Part shown: in pieces, positions 25,827 to 33,179 of the stretch
Layout: the number at the start of each line of letters is the position of its first letter
How positions within the stretch are numbered: position 1 is the stretch's first letter
Source: Enterobacter asburiae
GTDB lineage: Bacteria; Pseudomonadota; Gammaproteobacteria; Enterobacterales; Enterobacteriaceae
Direction: 5' to 3'
Assembly (NCBI RefSeq): GCF_008080435.1
Contig: NZ_VRKN01000022.1
Coordinates: 1 to 42,213 of the forward strand
DNA length: 42,213 bases
Program-made: the position numbers and the translations under genes
The notes under the pieces: generated by a model
Databases searched by the model: none
What the model was told of the DNA's origin: nothing
The model's input: the letters and a program-made list of their open reading frames with translations, nothing else

Positions 25827-26033
25827 ATGACCAACCAACATGCCGTGATCTGCGGTTCTCCTCGTCTGTTTTTCCTGGCACGATTCTTCTGCGCAGTCGC
25901 TTTACTGTTTAAAACGGCAAAAGAAAACAACATGGCCCCGTGGGCTCACGCCCGGAACGGGCGCTACGTTCTGATGGCAAAGGTCAAAGTCTGCAGCTGG
26001 CTGGCGCCAGCGCGTTCAATGTCCCTACGATAA
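25827..26033 (+). CDS. Small hypothetical protein in the putative plasmid leading region
   Basis: The 68-residue frame (MTNQHAVICGSPRLFFLARF, FCAVALLFKTAKENNMAPWA) has a hydrophobic segment near residues 14-30 followed by a basic part. It looks like the small conserved frames often annotated beside plasmid transfer origins, but I cannot name it. It lies 1 kb before the candidate oriT. No strong ribosome site is visible. Confidence 0.3.
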   Translation: MTNQHAVICGSPRLFFLARFFCAVALLFKTAKENNMAPWAHARNGRYVLMAKVKVCSWLAPARSMSLR

Positions 26034-26093
26034 AGCCGTCGGAGCTTTTCAGGCCGGAATGCCGGTTCGCCGGTGGCGCTCCGTAGTTCCGGG

Positions 26094-26167
26094 GTGTGTT
26101 CCTCCTCATCCCCGCACAGAGATCCCTCTCCCGTTAAGCTCCCCGGCGGAGATGAGGAGGAACACAC
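26094..26167. promoter_or_regulatory. Long inverted repeat over the start of the following small gene
   Basis: Perfect 17-bp arms, GTGTGTTCCTCCTCATC at 26094-26110 and GATGAGGAGGAACACAC at 26151-26167, enclose 40 bp. The right arm contains the ATG (26152-26154) of the next frame. In RNA the stem would hide that start codon, suggesting translational control or attenuation. Alternatively it is a protein-binding or recombination site. Confidence 0.55.
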
Positions 26168-26349
26168 AGAACGTCAACGTCAAAACCGCCACCAAAGAAT
26201 CTCACGAAAGATGGGTGAAAAATGTGCTGGCTTCGATTGAGACATTACAGATGAAAGCCAGTAAGGCCCTGTTTGTTTTTCAGCGTCAGCCGGATAAAGA
26301 TGGTTTGTTTATATCAGCGAATCAGCTGCACGCAGAATTGAGCAAATAA
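26152..26349 (+). CDS. Small hypothetical protein behind a long hairpin
   Basis: Choosing ATG 26152, preceded by GGCGGAG, gives 65 residues: KTATKESHERWVKNVLASIE, LQMKASKALFVFQRQPDKDG, LFISANQLHAELSK. The composition is helical and soluble. An earlier ATG at 26059 would add a proline-rich stretch encoded by the hairpin loop and looks unlikely. It is near the candidate plasmid transfer origin. No family recognised. Confidence 0.45.
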   Translation: MRRNTQNVNVKTATKESHERWVKNVLASIETLQMKASKALFVFQRQPDKDGLFISANQLHAELSK

Positions 26350-26800
26350 AATATTTATACACGAATTATGATGTAACTTTTCTGGCGTAATACCGAACTG
26401 TGAAAGGTGAGGGAAGTTCTGTGAGTGTACTCGCATGTTTCCTACAGCATCATATTTCTCAGGCGATACCACATTCATAGTATTAGCCCTGTACGAAGAC
26501 TCACCGGCCGGATTAGAACCGGTTCGATATGATAATCCCGACCTGCCTGATCAAAATAATCCACTGTGGCATTGAGAGTGATGACTGATACTCTCACCGA
26601 AAATAATGGAATTTTACCATAAGCATTTAATGGGATCATGAAGAAAGGCATTTTTATATAATATCAGACAAGGTGAATATAGCCGAGAAATGCGCGATAA
26701 GGTGTTAAGCTAATATGCTTTCCAATGGGTTTTTTTTCACACCCCTCGCAAAATTTAATTTTGCAGGATTAACTCACTAAATCATGAGCTTACCTTGATA
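26350..26800. other. Gene-free stretch preceding the candidate transfer origin
   Basis: About 450 bp with no convincing frame on either strand, becoming AT-rich after 26580. In F-type plasmids the DNA between the leading region and traM is non-coding and includes oriT, which fits this position. No single motif can be pointed to here. Confidence 0.4.
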
Positions 26801-26819
26801 TTCAGAATGTAATCCAGTG

Positions 26820-27060
26820 TTTTGCAGCACGGAAAGGCACTGATGCAGTGCCGTAATGTCGCCTGTTTGTGGCTGAGATGTGGCTTTTGCAGTGCTGAAT
26901 TAGAAAATTCATATAATTACTATGAACACCACACATTGCGGTGCTGTGTGGTGTGTGGCATTGTGGTGCCTGATTTTGGCTATTTAGCACTGTTGTGGTG
27001 CTGTGTTTTAATTGACATAGTTTTTTTACAGTGCCGGTATGGTGCTGAAAGGACAAAGGG
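26820..27060. other. oriT: Candidate oriT / TraM-binding repeat region
   Basis: The stretch before traM is full of short repeats built on GTGCTG/GTGGTGC. GGCACTG-ATG-CAGTGCC is an inverted repeat at 26836-26852. CACCACACA (26927-26935) pairs with TGTGTGGTG (26945-26953), and TGTGGTGC occurs at 26962-26969 and 26994-27001. F-type transfer origins hold their nick site and TraM-binding sites in the same place, with similar GGTGC-rich repeats. The exact nick site cannot be set by eye. Confidence 0.5.
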
Positions 27061-27071
27061 AAAATAAAGTC

Positions 27072-27452
27072 ATGCCACGGCAGAATGTTTATTTGAAGCA
27101 AAAGACGATAGACGGGATTCGACAGATTGTCGATATGCGAAGAGAAGAGGGGGCGACAGCTTCTGATGCCAATATCTCAAGTGTTTGTTCCGAAATGCTG
27201 GAACTGGGGATGCGTGTATACCTGAATGCCAGGAATAAAAAGGCGCCTGATGCGGAAGCCGGTGAAGATGTATTTCAAAGCTCTCTTTTTGAAGAAGTTG
27301 TAAAATCAAGAATGGCATCACAGGAGATACTGGCGCTGATGTTTTCTTTGCAGGATATAAAATCTGATAGTCGTAACAATTACAATAAATTGGTCGACTC
27401 TTTAAAAGAGAAAACAGATTTACGGGTCAAAAAGGTACTCAACAGAGAGTAG
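27072..27452 (+). CDS. traM: TraM-like relaxosome protein
   Basis: Starting at ATG 27072, the 126-residue protein opens MPRQNVYLKQKTIDGIRQIV. DMRREEGATASDANISSVCS and EMLELGMRVYLNARNKK follow. This matches the TraM N-terminal ribbon-helix-helix (the xxLLELGLRVxxxQ region), then a C-terminal coiled-coil tetramerisation part (FEEVVKSRMASQEILALMFS). TraM binds sites next to oriT and contacts TraD to license transfer. It lies immediately after a repeat-rich region and is first in an F-type gene order. A longer start at 27039 seems less likely. Frame intact. Confidence 0.75.
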   Translation: MPRQNVYLKQKTIDGIRQIVDMRREEGATASDANISSVCSEMLELGMRVYLNARNKKAPDAEAGEDVFQSSLFEEVVKSRMASQEILALMFSLQDIKSDSRNNYNKLVDSLKEKTDLRVKKVLNRE

Positions 27453-27627
27453 GTGTTCCTGTTTATGGGAGCCGGCTAACAATCGTGATAGAATGATTGC
27501 TGCGTTTCTGTTTTCAGAAAAACCGCGCAATATATATGATGAATTGGTTTTGTAACGATATCTTTTTGTTGTATATTTTAAATGCAACATAAGGTTATGT
27601 TGTAGACAATAAAAACATCACTCACAC

Positions 27628-27649
27628 AGAGGGATTCGACCCCCTCTGC
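27628..27649 (+). terminator. Possible hairpin downstream of traM
   Basis: CAGAGGG and CCCTCTG arms with a short loop lie at 27628-27649, 180 bp after traM and just before the IS3 element. No U-tract follows, so it is at best a weak terminator or the leader structure of the lost traJ 5' end. Confidence 0.3.
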
Positions 27650-27750
27650 ATGAGCTAACCAAAAACCAACTTAGGAGAGTGACCTGCTCCCCGTTGATTA
27701 ATACATCGCGATGTTAGTAATGTCTTCATAAGCCACATGAGGACATCCCC

Positions 27751-28014
27751 ATGAAGAAGCGATTTTCCGACGAACAGATCATCAGTATTCTCCGCGAGGC
27801 AGAAGCCGGGGTTTCGGCCTGGGAACTCTGCCGCAAACATGCCATTTCAGACGCCACCTTCTACACCTGGCGTAAGACGTTCGGCGGCATGGAAGTCCCC
27901 AAAGTGAAGCGGCTCAAGTCACTTGAAGAGGAGAACGCTCGTCTCAAGAAGCTGCTCGCTGAAGCCAGGCTGGATAAGGAGGCGTTTCAGGTGGCTCTGG
28001 GCCGAAAGTTCTGA
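27751..28014 (+). CDS. IS3-family OrfA
   Basis: The 87-residue protein has the OrfA HTH (FSDEQIISILREAEAGVSAW, CRKHAISDATFYTWRKTFGG) and the leucine zipper (LKSLEEENARLKKLLAEARL) used for multimerisation. Its end overlaps the -1 frame that leads into OrfB ([12 protein letters not shown]), consistent with the family's programmed -1 frameshift. Intact. Confidence 0.88.
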   Translation: MKKRFSDEQIISILREAEAGVSAWELCRKHAISDATFYTWRKTFGGMEVPKVKRLKSLEEENARLKKLLAEARLDKEAFQVALGRKF

Positions 28015-28866
28015 CGACAGACCAGAAGCGGGAAGCCGTGGAAGTCATGTGTGAGACAACGGGTCTGTCGCCGTGCCTGCAGGCTGGTCGGTCTGTCACT
28101 TTCAACCTGCCGTTATTCGGCTCAGCGTCCGGCTGCTGACGCGCAACTGTCTCTACGCATCACAGAGCTGGCACTTGAACACCGCCGGTTTGGTTACCGG
28201 CGCATCTGGCAGTTATTGCGCCGGGATGGCCTTCACGTCAACCACAAGCGGGTTTACCGCATCTATCACCTTAACGGTCTGGGTGTAAAACGCAGGCGCC
28301 GCCGTAAGGGTCTGGCGACTGAACGGCTTCCGCTTCTTCGCCCGGATGCGCCGAACCTGACATGGTCGATGGATTTTGTCATGGATGCACTTGCCAGCGG
28401 CCGCCGGATTAAGTGCCTGACCTGTGTGGATGATTTCACGAAGGAGTGTCTGACGATCACCACCGCTTTCGGGATTTCAGGTGTTCAGGTCGCGCGTATT
28501 CTGGACAGCATTGCGCTGTTTCGTGGATATCCTGAGACGATAAGAACCGATCAGGGCCCGGAATTTACCTGCCGCGCGCTGGAGCAATGGGCCTTTGAAC
28601 ATGGTGTTGAGTTGCGCTTAATCCAGCCGGGCAAGCCAACTCAGAACGGATTTATTGAGAGTTTCAACGGTCGCTTTCGGGATGAATGCCTGAACGAGCA
28701 CTGGTTCAGCGATGTTCTTCATGCCCGGAAAATCATTAATGACTGGCGGCAGGACTATAACGAGTCCAGACCTCATTCATCGCTGAATTACCAGACGCCA
28801 TCTGAATTTGCAGCAGGCTGGCGAAACGGGAAGCATGAAGAAAAATCAACCGACATTACTAACTGA
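28011..28866 (+). pseudogene. IS3-family OrfB transposase, small indel near the N-terminus
   Basis: In the -1 frame after OrfA the product starts [20 protein letters not shown]. The frame must then change near 28062-28068 to continue [16 protein letters not shown] and the rest. The DDE core is complete: [10 protein letters not shown] (Asp), IRTDQGPEF (Asp), [16 protein letters not shown] (Glu). A loss of about two bases at the GTCTGTCGCC position explains the break. The frame from 28051 alone lacks the normal start, so the element is probably defective unless helped. Confidence 0.75.
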
Positions 28867-28895
28867 AGGTTGTATCTAATACTGGGGGCAGGTCA

Positions 28896-29420
28896 CCGGA
28901 GTTAACATCCGTTATCGGTCTTTGTGATGATGACGTTTCAGAAGCATCAGTCAGAGATATTGCTCTTATGCATGAGTTTGAATCTCTCGTTATGTCGCAG
29001 AATAAGAAGGTTACCATTCTTGTGTGGAATTATTTTACTGACCTCCATGATATAAAGTCTTTTATTCTAAAAATGAAACCCAGGCACTATTCTGTCGGTA
29101 CTGGAGTTATCATTTATGTTTCAGCTTTGGCTGAGGTTAATACAAAGACGGACTGGTTATCGTTGTTGTTTCCTGGGACTCAAATGAAATCATATGATAT
29201 TGATTCCATCAATGACAACCATGTTAACCCTCTGTTGCATTTAACTGAAAGCGAATGGGCTATTACGTGGCTAGTTATTTGTGGTTTCTCTCTTAGAAAA
29301 ATAGCTGCTTTAATTGATATGAAGAGGCAGTCTGTTGATTTGAAAACTAGTCATGCTTATTTGAAACTTGGTGTTTCCAATAGGGAAGAATTATTTAAAA
29401 AGGCTCTACGCAATAGGTAG
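28896..29420 (+). pseudogene. LuxR-type HTH regulator in the traJ position, 5' end lost at IS3
   Basis: The frame is open from the IS3 end (ELTSVIGLCDDDVSEASVRD) through ATG 28968 to 29420. The C-terminal part carries a LuxR/FixJ-type HTH (LTESEWAITWLVICGFSLRK, IAALIDMKRQSVDLKTSHAY LKLGVSN). Upstream residues (KVTILVWNYFTDLHDIKSFI, VGTGVIIYVSALAE) resemble the receiver-like part of enterobacterial RcsB/MatA-type regulators. It lies exactly between traM and traY, where F-type plasmids encode TraJ, the activator of the traY promoter. F TraJ also ends in an HTH, but no clear residue match is seen. Role as transfer activator is inferred from position. Confidence 0.65.
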
Positions 29421-29437
29421 GTGAATTTTATCCCCGC

Positions 29438-30534
29438 TAAATAGCTGCGCCGAATACCGCTACACTTTTGCAAGCCCATGCCTGCCTCCGGGGAACGGGC
29501 TGACGTTTTCCATAAAATGGCGAACTTTTTTCAACATTTGCCACATTGAGCGGCACTGGTGATTGCGCGTTATCGTGTCGTGAAGCGCCTGCCATAACCG
29601 CTCAACAAGATTCACCCATGGTGAGTAAACCGGCTGACAAATTACCCTGAACTTCGGATTTTCCTTCAGCCAGCACTGCGTTTCCCGGCTTTTGTGGATA
29701 ATGTAGTTGTCCACGATGAGCGTGATCGTTTTCGCCCGTCGGTACGTCGACGTCAGGTGTTTCAACAGACTGATAAATAAGACTGAGTTTTTGCTGTTGC
29801 CACCCACGTAGCTGACTTTGCCCGTTCCGCTGTGTAACGCACCAACCAGATAGTATTTTTCATTCTGCCCCGGCGTCACCACGCGTTTTTGTTGTCCGCG
29901 CAGTTGCCAGTCCGCACCGATTTTGGGATTGAGATGGATATCCACCTCATCTTCATAAAATACCGGATGCTCTGCGCTGCATTCGTCCAGTGCTTTGTGG
30001 ATTGCCGCCATCTTTTCATCCTTATGCGGGTCACGGATACGGCCCTTCGCCACACAAGCCCTGCAGACGGCAACCAGCGGCGAACGGTTCCGGCATGTAA
30101 CTGGCAGCCGGTTATCTCATTGATTTTTATTGCCAGAAGTTCTATACTCCAGCGTAAGCGCTGGTAGCCAAAATCGCCGGGAGCATATTTTACCAGCTCA
30201 CGTAATAACGTGCAGATATGCTCAAAAGGCCAGCGACGGGTTCGTCCGGTAGGTAATGATTTCAGTCCTGCAACACCCGACAACGTGAACCAGTTAATCC
30301 AGCGTCCGACGGAGGAACGGGCACAGCAGAGCGTTCCGGCAACATCGCTGACGCAGTCACCCCGATGCAGCATCAGCATGGTAGTCAGCCTGCGGGCATA
30401 ATTTTTATCGTGCGTTTTATAGATTGCTTTCTGCATCAGGTGTCGTTCGTCACGGGGAATTGGTGCTATGATCGGCATCGCTCAGTCCGGGCTGAGTTCC
30501 CTCAAAGTGATCTACTATTCCGCGCAGCTATTTA
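29438..30534 (-). mobile_element. IS630-family insertion sequence
   Basis: Terminal inverted repeats CTAAATAGCTGCGCC (29438-29452) and CGCGCAGCTATTTAG (30520-30534) enclose a frameshifted IS630-type transposase. IS630 elements insert at TA, and TA is present at both ends. It separates the traJ-position gene from traY. Confidence 0.8.
29460..30478 (-). pseudogene. IS630-family transposase, frameshifted in the middle
   Basis: Codons 30478-30040 give the HTH part (DERHLMQKAIYKTHDKNYAR, YQRLRWSIELLAIKINEITG, GLVWRRA). The shifted frame to 29460 gives RIRDPHKDEKMAAIHKAL and the DDE part: VFYEDEVDIHLNPKIGADW, KTITLIVDNYIIHKS, YSPWVNLVERLWQALHD. The break is at about 30035-30050 in the linker. Together they would make a normal protein of about 340 residues. 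Confidence 0.85.
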
Positions 30535-30587
30535 GATTTGTTGCAGATTCGAATGTCATAAGGCTTGGCTAAGCTCATCTTTGTTAA

Positions 30588-30614
30588 AGGGCGAGAAGTG
30601 GTTTGCTTCCCGCC
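30588..30614 (-). terminator. Terminator-like hairpin after a 31-codon minus-strand frame
   Basis: GGCGAGAAG (30590-30598) and CTTCCCGCC (30605-30613) pair with one G-U. On the minus strand they are followed by CCTTTAAC, a weak T-tract. It sits 20 bp beyond the stop of a small hydrophobic frame, suggesting a short minus-strand transcript. Confidence 0.45.
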
Positions 30615-30633
30615 ATTAATTACGTCTCCGCTA

Positions 30634-30729
30634 TCAGTCTACGAACTGGCGGATCAACTCCAGCAGCGCTATTAGCGCTTTAAGAGCAGCGATAGCTTTC
30701 TCAATGAAAACTTTCACTCGTTTCTCCAT
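30634..30729 (-). CDS. 31-residue hydrophobic/amphipathic peptide (type I toxin-like)
   Basis: The frame starts at ATG 30727-30729 and stops at TGA 30634-30636: MEKRVKVFIEKAIAALKALI, then ALLELIRQFVD. It predicts a single amphipathic to hydrophobic helix of about 22 residues with a basic N-terminus, the size and shape of plasmid or chromosomal type I toxins (TisB-, ShoB-like) or small membrane regulators. A terminator-like stem follows at 30590-30613. No strong ribosome binding site is seen, which is common where translation is controlled by RNA structure. No antisense RNA could be identified by eye. It may also be non-coding sequence. Confidence 0.4.
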   Translation of the reverse strand: MEKRVKVFIEKAIAALKALIALLELIRQFVD

Positions 30730-30845
30730 CAAAAGCGGAGTGAGAACTATGCTGCTTACTCATACACTGTCTGTCACAGCATTGCTCAATTGTTAGATAA
30801 AGCTTGCCTCCTCCGGTCAGAGTTAACCATCATCGTCCGGAACTG

Positions 30846-30872
30846 AAAAAACCGACCTCACCAGTCGGTTTT
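30846..30872 (+). terminator. Rho-independent terminator (bidirectional)
   Basis: AAAAAACCGAC CTCACCA GTCGGTTTTTT forms a stem of about 11 bp with A and T runs on both sides, at 30846-30870. It separates the IS630/small-peptide region from the traY promoter region. Confidence 0.85.
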
Positions 30873-31001
30873 TTACGTCTTAAGTTTACCGGTACGCTAT
30901 ATCTTGTCCCTCCTGGTCTCTATGAGAAATATACCTGCTTGGGTCTCAGATTTTGTTGGTACATCCATGTCAATAGCTTTTTCAAGCCCGACGATTGATG
31001 C

Positions 31002-31109
31002 ATATCAATATAAATTGATATTTTTTATTGCATTTTTATTATGCAAGCGCATAAAAATCAAGGTGTTATTTGTCAATATGGTTATTTATCCACGGGGCGA
31101 CCGCCCCGT
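31002..31109. promoter_or_regulatory. traY upstream control region with inverted repeats
   Basis: An inverted repeat ATATCAAT-ATAA-ATTGATAT (31002-31021) is followed by T-rich DNA. TTGCAT/ATGCAA arms lie around 31027-31045, and a GC-rich stem ACGGGGC-GACC-GCCCCGT is at 31092-31109. In F, the traY promoter is bound by TraJ, TraY and ArcA in this interval. The first repeat is a candidate site for the regulator at 28896-29420; the last would be in the mRNA leader. Confidence 0.5.
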
Positions 31110-31168
31110 TCCCACCTCTTTTATTTTCCTGAATAATGCCCCTGATGTCTCCAACACCAGGGAATCCC

Positions 31169-31549
31169 ATGAGCCAGAAAACACCCGCAGAAGACGAGTT
31201 GGTTCGCCCTAAATCCATCGGCGTGCCGCTAACCAAAGCTGACAGCGATAAACTGTCTGGACTTGCCAGGAAAGGCAAACGCTCCCGCCAGCTGGAGGCC
31301 ACGCTTCGTCTGCATGACCACCTTAAATTATTCTCCAGAATTCCGGACGACTGGGCGGTTGCTCAGGAAGAACTGGAGCGTAACAAAAAAATCACTGCGA
31401 TCCTCACCGCCAGAGCCAGCACACGACTGACCGAAGTAGCCAGAAAAGCAGATCGTTCCCGAGTGCAGGAGGCCACGATTCGGCTGCACGATCATCTCAG
31501 GCGTGTCCCCGAAATCAACGGTGATTACTATGAGATCACCACGTTTTGA
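31169..31549 (+). CDS. traY: TraY relaxosome protein, double ribbon-helix-helix
   Basis: ATG 31169, preceded by AGGGAATCCC, gives 126 residues with two tandem ribbon-helix-helix units. The first is SIGVPLTKADSDKLSGLARK, then RSRQLEATLRLHDHLKLF. The second is TARASTRLTEVARKADRSRV, then QEATIRLHDHLRRVP. The fused duplicated RHH is specific to F TraY. TraY binds near oriT with IHF to help TraI nick DNA and also activates the traY promoter. It is followed by a structured 310-bp leader and traA. Earlier in-frame ATGs at 31136/31145 have no ribosome site. Intact. Confidence 0.85.
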   Translation: MSQKTPAEDELVRPKSIGVPLTKADSDKLSGLARKGKRSRQLEATLRLHDHLKLFSRIPDDWAVAQEELERNKKITAILTARASTRLTEVARKADRSRVQEATIRLHDHLRRVPEINGDYYEITTF

Positions 31550-31861
31550 AGGGGGCTTTGTTACTAATTGAATTTCAGGAGGTCATGCCGCCATATACTT
31601 TTTCCCGTGTAGCACGATGATGGTCCCCTCTCCGGGGACCTCAATAAACAGGTTTCTCGCATTACCCGAATTTTTATTTGTCAAAAATTCGGCGGGCATC
31701 CCTTTGCCCAAAATCCGTCGGGTGAGTATCCCCCCACGACAGGTGTGACACCCTGGGGCGGTAGCGTGCCTAAAAGAGTTTGTACAGATAATCCCCCGCA
31801 GCTTTTGCCTTGCGGGGGCGTATCTGCCCGAACAACTTAATCGTTAATTAAAGGAAATGAT
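31550..31861 (+). promoter_or_regulatory. Structured leader between traY and traA
   Basis: Three clear stems lie here. GGTCCCC-TCTCC-GGGGACC is at 31622-31640. CCGAATTTTT (31666-31675) pairs with AAAAATTCGG (31683-31692). CCCCCGCA (31793-31800) pairs with TGCGGGGG (31811-31818). No frame is convincing. AAAGGAA precedes the traA start. F traA mRNA is unusually stable, so such stems could protect or process the pilin message; that is inference. Confidence 0.5.
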
Positions 31862-32266
31862 ATGGCTGATATTTCAGTGATAAATCAGAGGGCGGACGTT
31901 GTCTGCAAGGGGAATAAAAAGGGACTGCTGTCACGCATGGTATCTGCCGTGAAAGCTGTGCCGTCGCTGGTGAATAACCGTACTGCGAAGGCGCTGTTTA
32001 AGTATGTTGCGATGCCGCTGGCATTATCTCTGGCGGCGCGCGGCATGGCGCATGCTGAAGACCTGACGGCGGCCGGCAAACAGGATGCGACGGATACCTT
32101 TGGTGAAGACTCCACCATGATGTACTACTTCATGATTGCGGAAGTGGTGCTGGTCTTCCTGCTGTACCTCAAATCTCATAACCCGGCGACCTTCCTGCTC
32201 ATCCCGGTGTTTATCCTGATTACCAAAATCATCTTCTCCATCATTTCTGCCCGTTCCGGGGGCTGA
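31862..32266 (+). CDS. traA: F-type propilin TraA
   Basis: The 134-residue precursor has a long basic leader and a hydrophobic segment ending in an Ala-x-Ala-type site (SLAARGMAHAE); cleavage would release a mature pilin of about 69 residues. The mature part follows F pilin layout: DLTAAGKQDATDTFGEDSTM (cf. the GNTTVKATFGKDS region of F pilin), then two membrane helices (FMIAEVVLVFLLYL and FLLIPVFILITKIIFSII) and a basic loop. TraQ would insert it and TraX acetylate it in F; neither is in the window. traL follows after 19 bp. Intact. Confidence 0.88.
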   Translation: MADISVINQRADVVCKGNKKGLLSRMVSAVKAVPSLVNNRTAKALFKYVAMPLALSLAARGMAHAEDLTAAGKQDATDTFGEDSTMMYYFMIAEVVLVFLLYLKSHNPATFLLIPVFILITKIIFSIISARSGG

Positions 32267-32285
32267 TCGGCACGGAGACCAGCCA

Positions 32286-32591
32286 ATGGATGAGGAACGC
32301 GCCTCGCGCTTCATGTTTCCTCAGACACTGACAGAGCAGACTCGGCCCATCGGGCTACCGATGGATGAGACAATAGCCCTGTTCGTACCGATGGGATGGG
32401 GCTTTTATACCGGTAAGTACGTTACCGGTCTGGTCATCGCCGTTCTGCTCTGGTTCTGTCTGAAGTATTTCAAAAAGGGGAGGGGGACCGACTGGCTGCT
32501 CAACGCCTGCTACTGGTACCTCCCGTCTTCACTCTTCAAAGACATGTACAAAGTCATTCCCGATTCGTCATTCCGGCTGTGGCTGCGTTGA
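32286..32591 (+). CDS. traL: TraL pilus assembly protein
   Basis: This 101-residue inner-membrane protein aligns by eye with F TraL: FMFPQTLTEQTRPIGLPMDE, hydrophobic helix near residues 40-62 (YVTGLVIAVLLWFCLKYFKK), GRGTDWLLNACYWYLPSSLF and PDSSFRLWLR at the end. TraL is an early component of F-pilus assembly. It sits in the canonical traA-traL-traE order with 19-bp spacing to both neighbours. Intact. Confidence 0.9.
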   Translation: MDEERASRFMFPQTLTEQTRPIGLPMDETIALFVPMGWGFYTGKYVTGLVIAVLLWFCLKYFKKGRGTDWLLNACYWYLPSSLFKDMYKVIPDSSFRLWLR

Positions 32592-32609
32592 TGACCAGGA
32601 GGTATTTCC

Positions 32610-33179
32610 ATGGACCTGAAGGCAAAGCACCTGTCGGCCCGCTACACATCACTCATCTTTCTGTTGCTTCTGGTGTTCTTTGGTCTGAGTCTTGCCGGCA
32701 ATCTGGTGGCCTGGTTACGACTCGATACGCTGATTAACAGCCGTGAGGAGACCTATATCCCGATGGGGTTTGATACCCCGTTCACCCTGACGCGCAACCG
32801 GATGGATGCGAACTATCTGGAGCAAACCGCCGAGTCACTGGTTTTCCTGCGCTACAACGTGTCGCCGGAATCGGTGAAGGCCAATCACAAAGCGCTGCTG
32901 CGCTTCTTTGATAACGAAGAGCGTCCTGCCATGCAGGAAGTGCTGGCCAGCGAAGCGCAGCGCGTTATCGACAATAACGTCACCACGGCCTTTTATCTGT
33001 CCGGTTTCGACACCTATCCGGCTTCGGGGATCGTGGATATTCACGGGACGGTACAGCAGTGGATAGGCAATCGTAAGCAGCTGCCGGAAGACAAAACGAT
33101 CCGGATGGCACTGCGCTATCACCGGGGTATTACCACCATTCAGGATTTCAGGGAGCAGGTGGATGAAAAGAAAAAATAA
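32610..33179 (+). CDS. traE: TraE pilus assembly protein
   Basis: The 189-residue protein has one N-terminal transmembrane helix (residues about 13-35, TSLIFLLLLVFFGLSLAGNL) and a periplasmic VirB8-like domain (IPMGFDTPFTLTRNRMDANY, LRYNVSPESVKANHKALLRF, VDIHGTVQQWIGNRKQLPED). AGGAGG precedes ATG 32610. It matches F TraE in length and order, and its end overlaps traK by 17 bp. TraE acts in the inner-membrane part of the type IV secretion channel. Intact. Confidence 0.9.
   Translation: MDLKAKHLSARYTSLIFLLLLVFFGLSLAGNLVAWLRLDTLINSREETYIPMGFDTPFTLTRNRMDANYLEQTAESLVFLRYNVSPESVKANHKALLRFFDNEERPAMQEVLASEAQRVIDNNVTTAFYLSGFDTYPASGIVDIHGTVQQWIGNRKQLPEDKTIRMALRYHRGITTIQDFREQVDEKKK

Larger units (their letters stand above)
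27680..28895 (+). mobile_element. IS3-family insertion sequence between traM and the traJ-position gene
   Basis: Imperfect terminal repeats TGACCTGCTCCCCGTTGATT (from 27680) and ACTGGGGGCAGGTCA (to 28895) bound orfA and orfB. The adjacent bases (AGAG before, CCGG after) show no target duplication. This suggests that a deletion on one side accompanied or followed insertion and took the start of the next gene. Confidence 0.8.

Noticed and set aside
26820..27060. Replication-origin iterons
   Set aside because: The repeats are irregular and no Rep gene is adjacent; the neighbouring TraM-like gene makes oriT the better reading.
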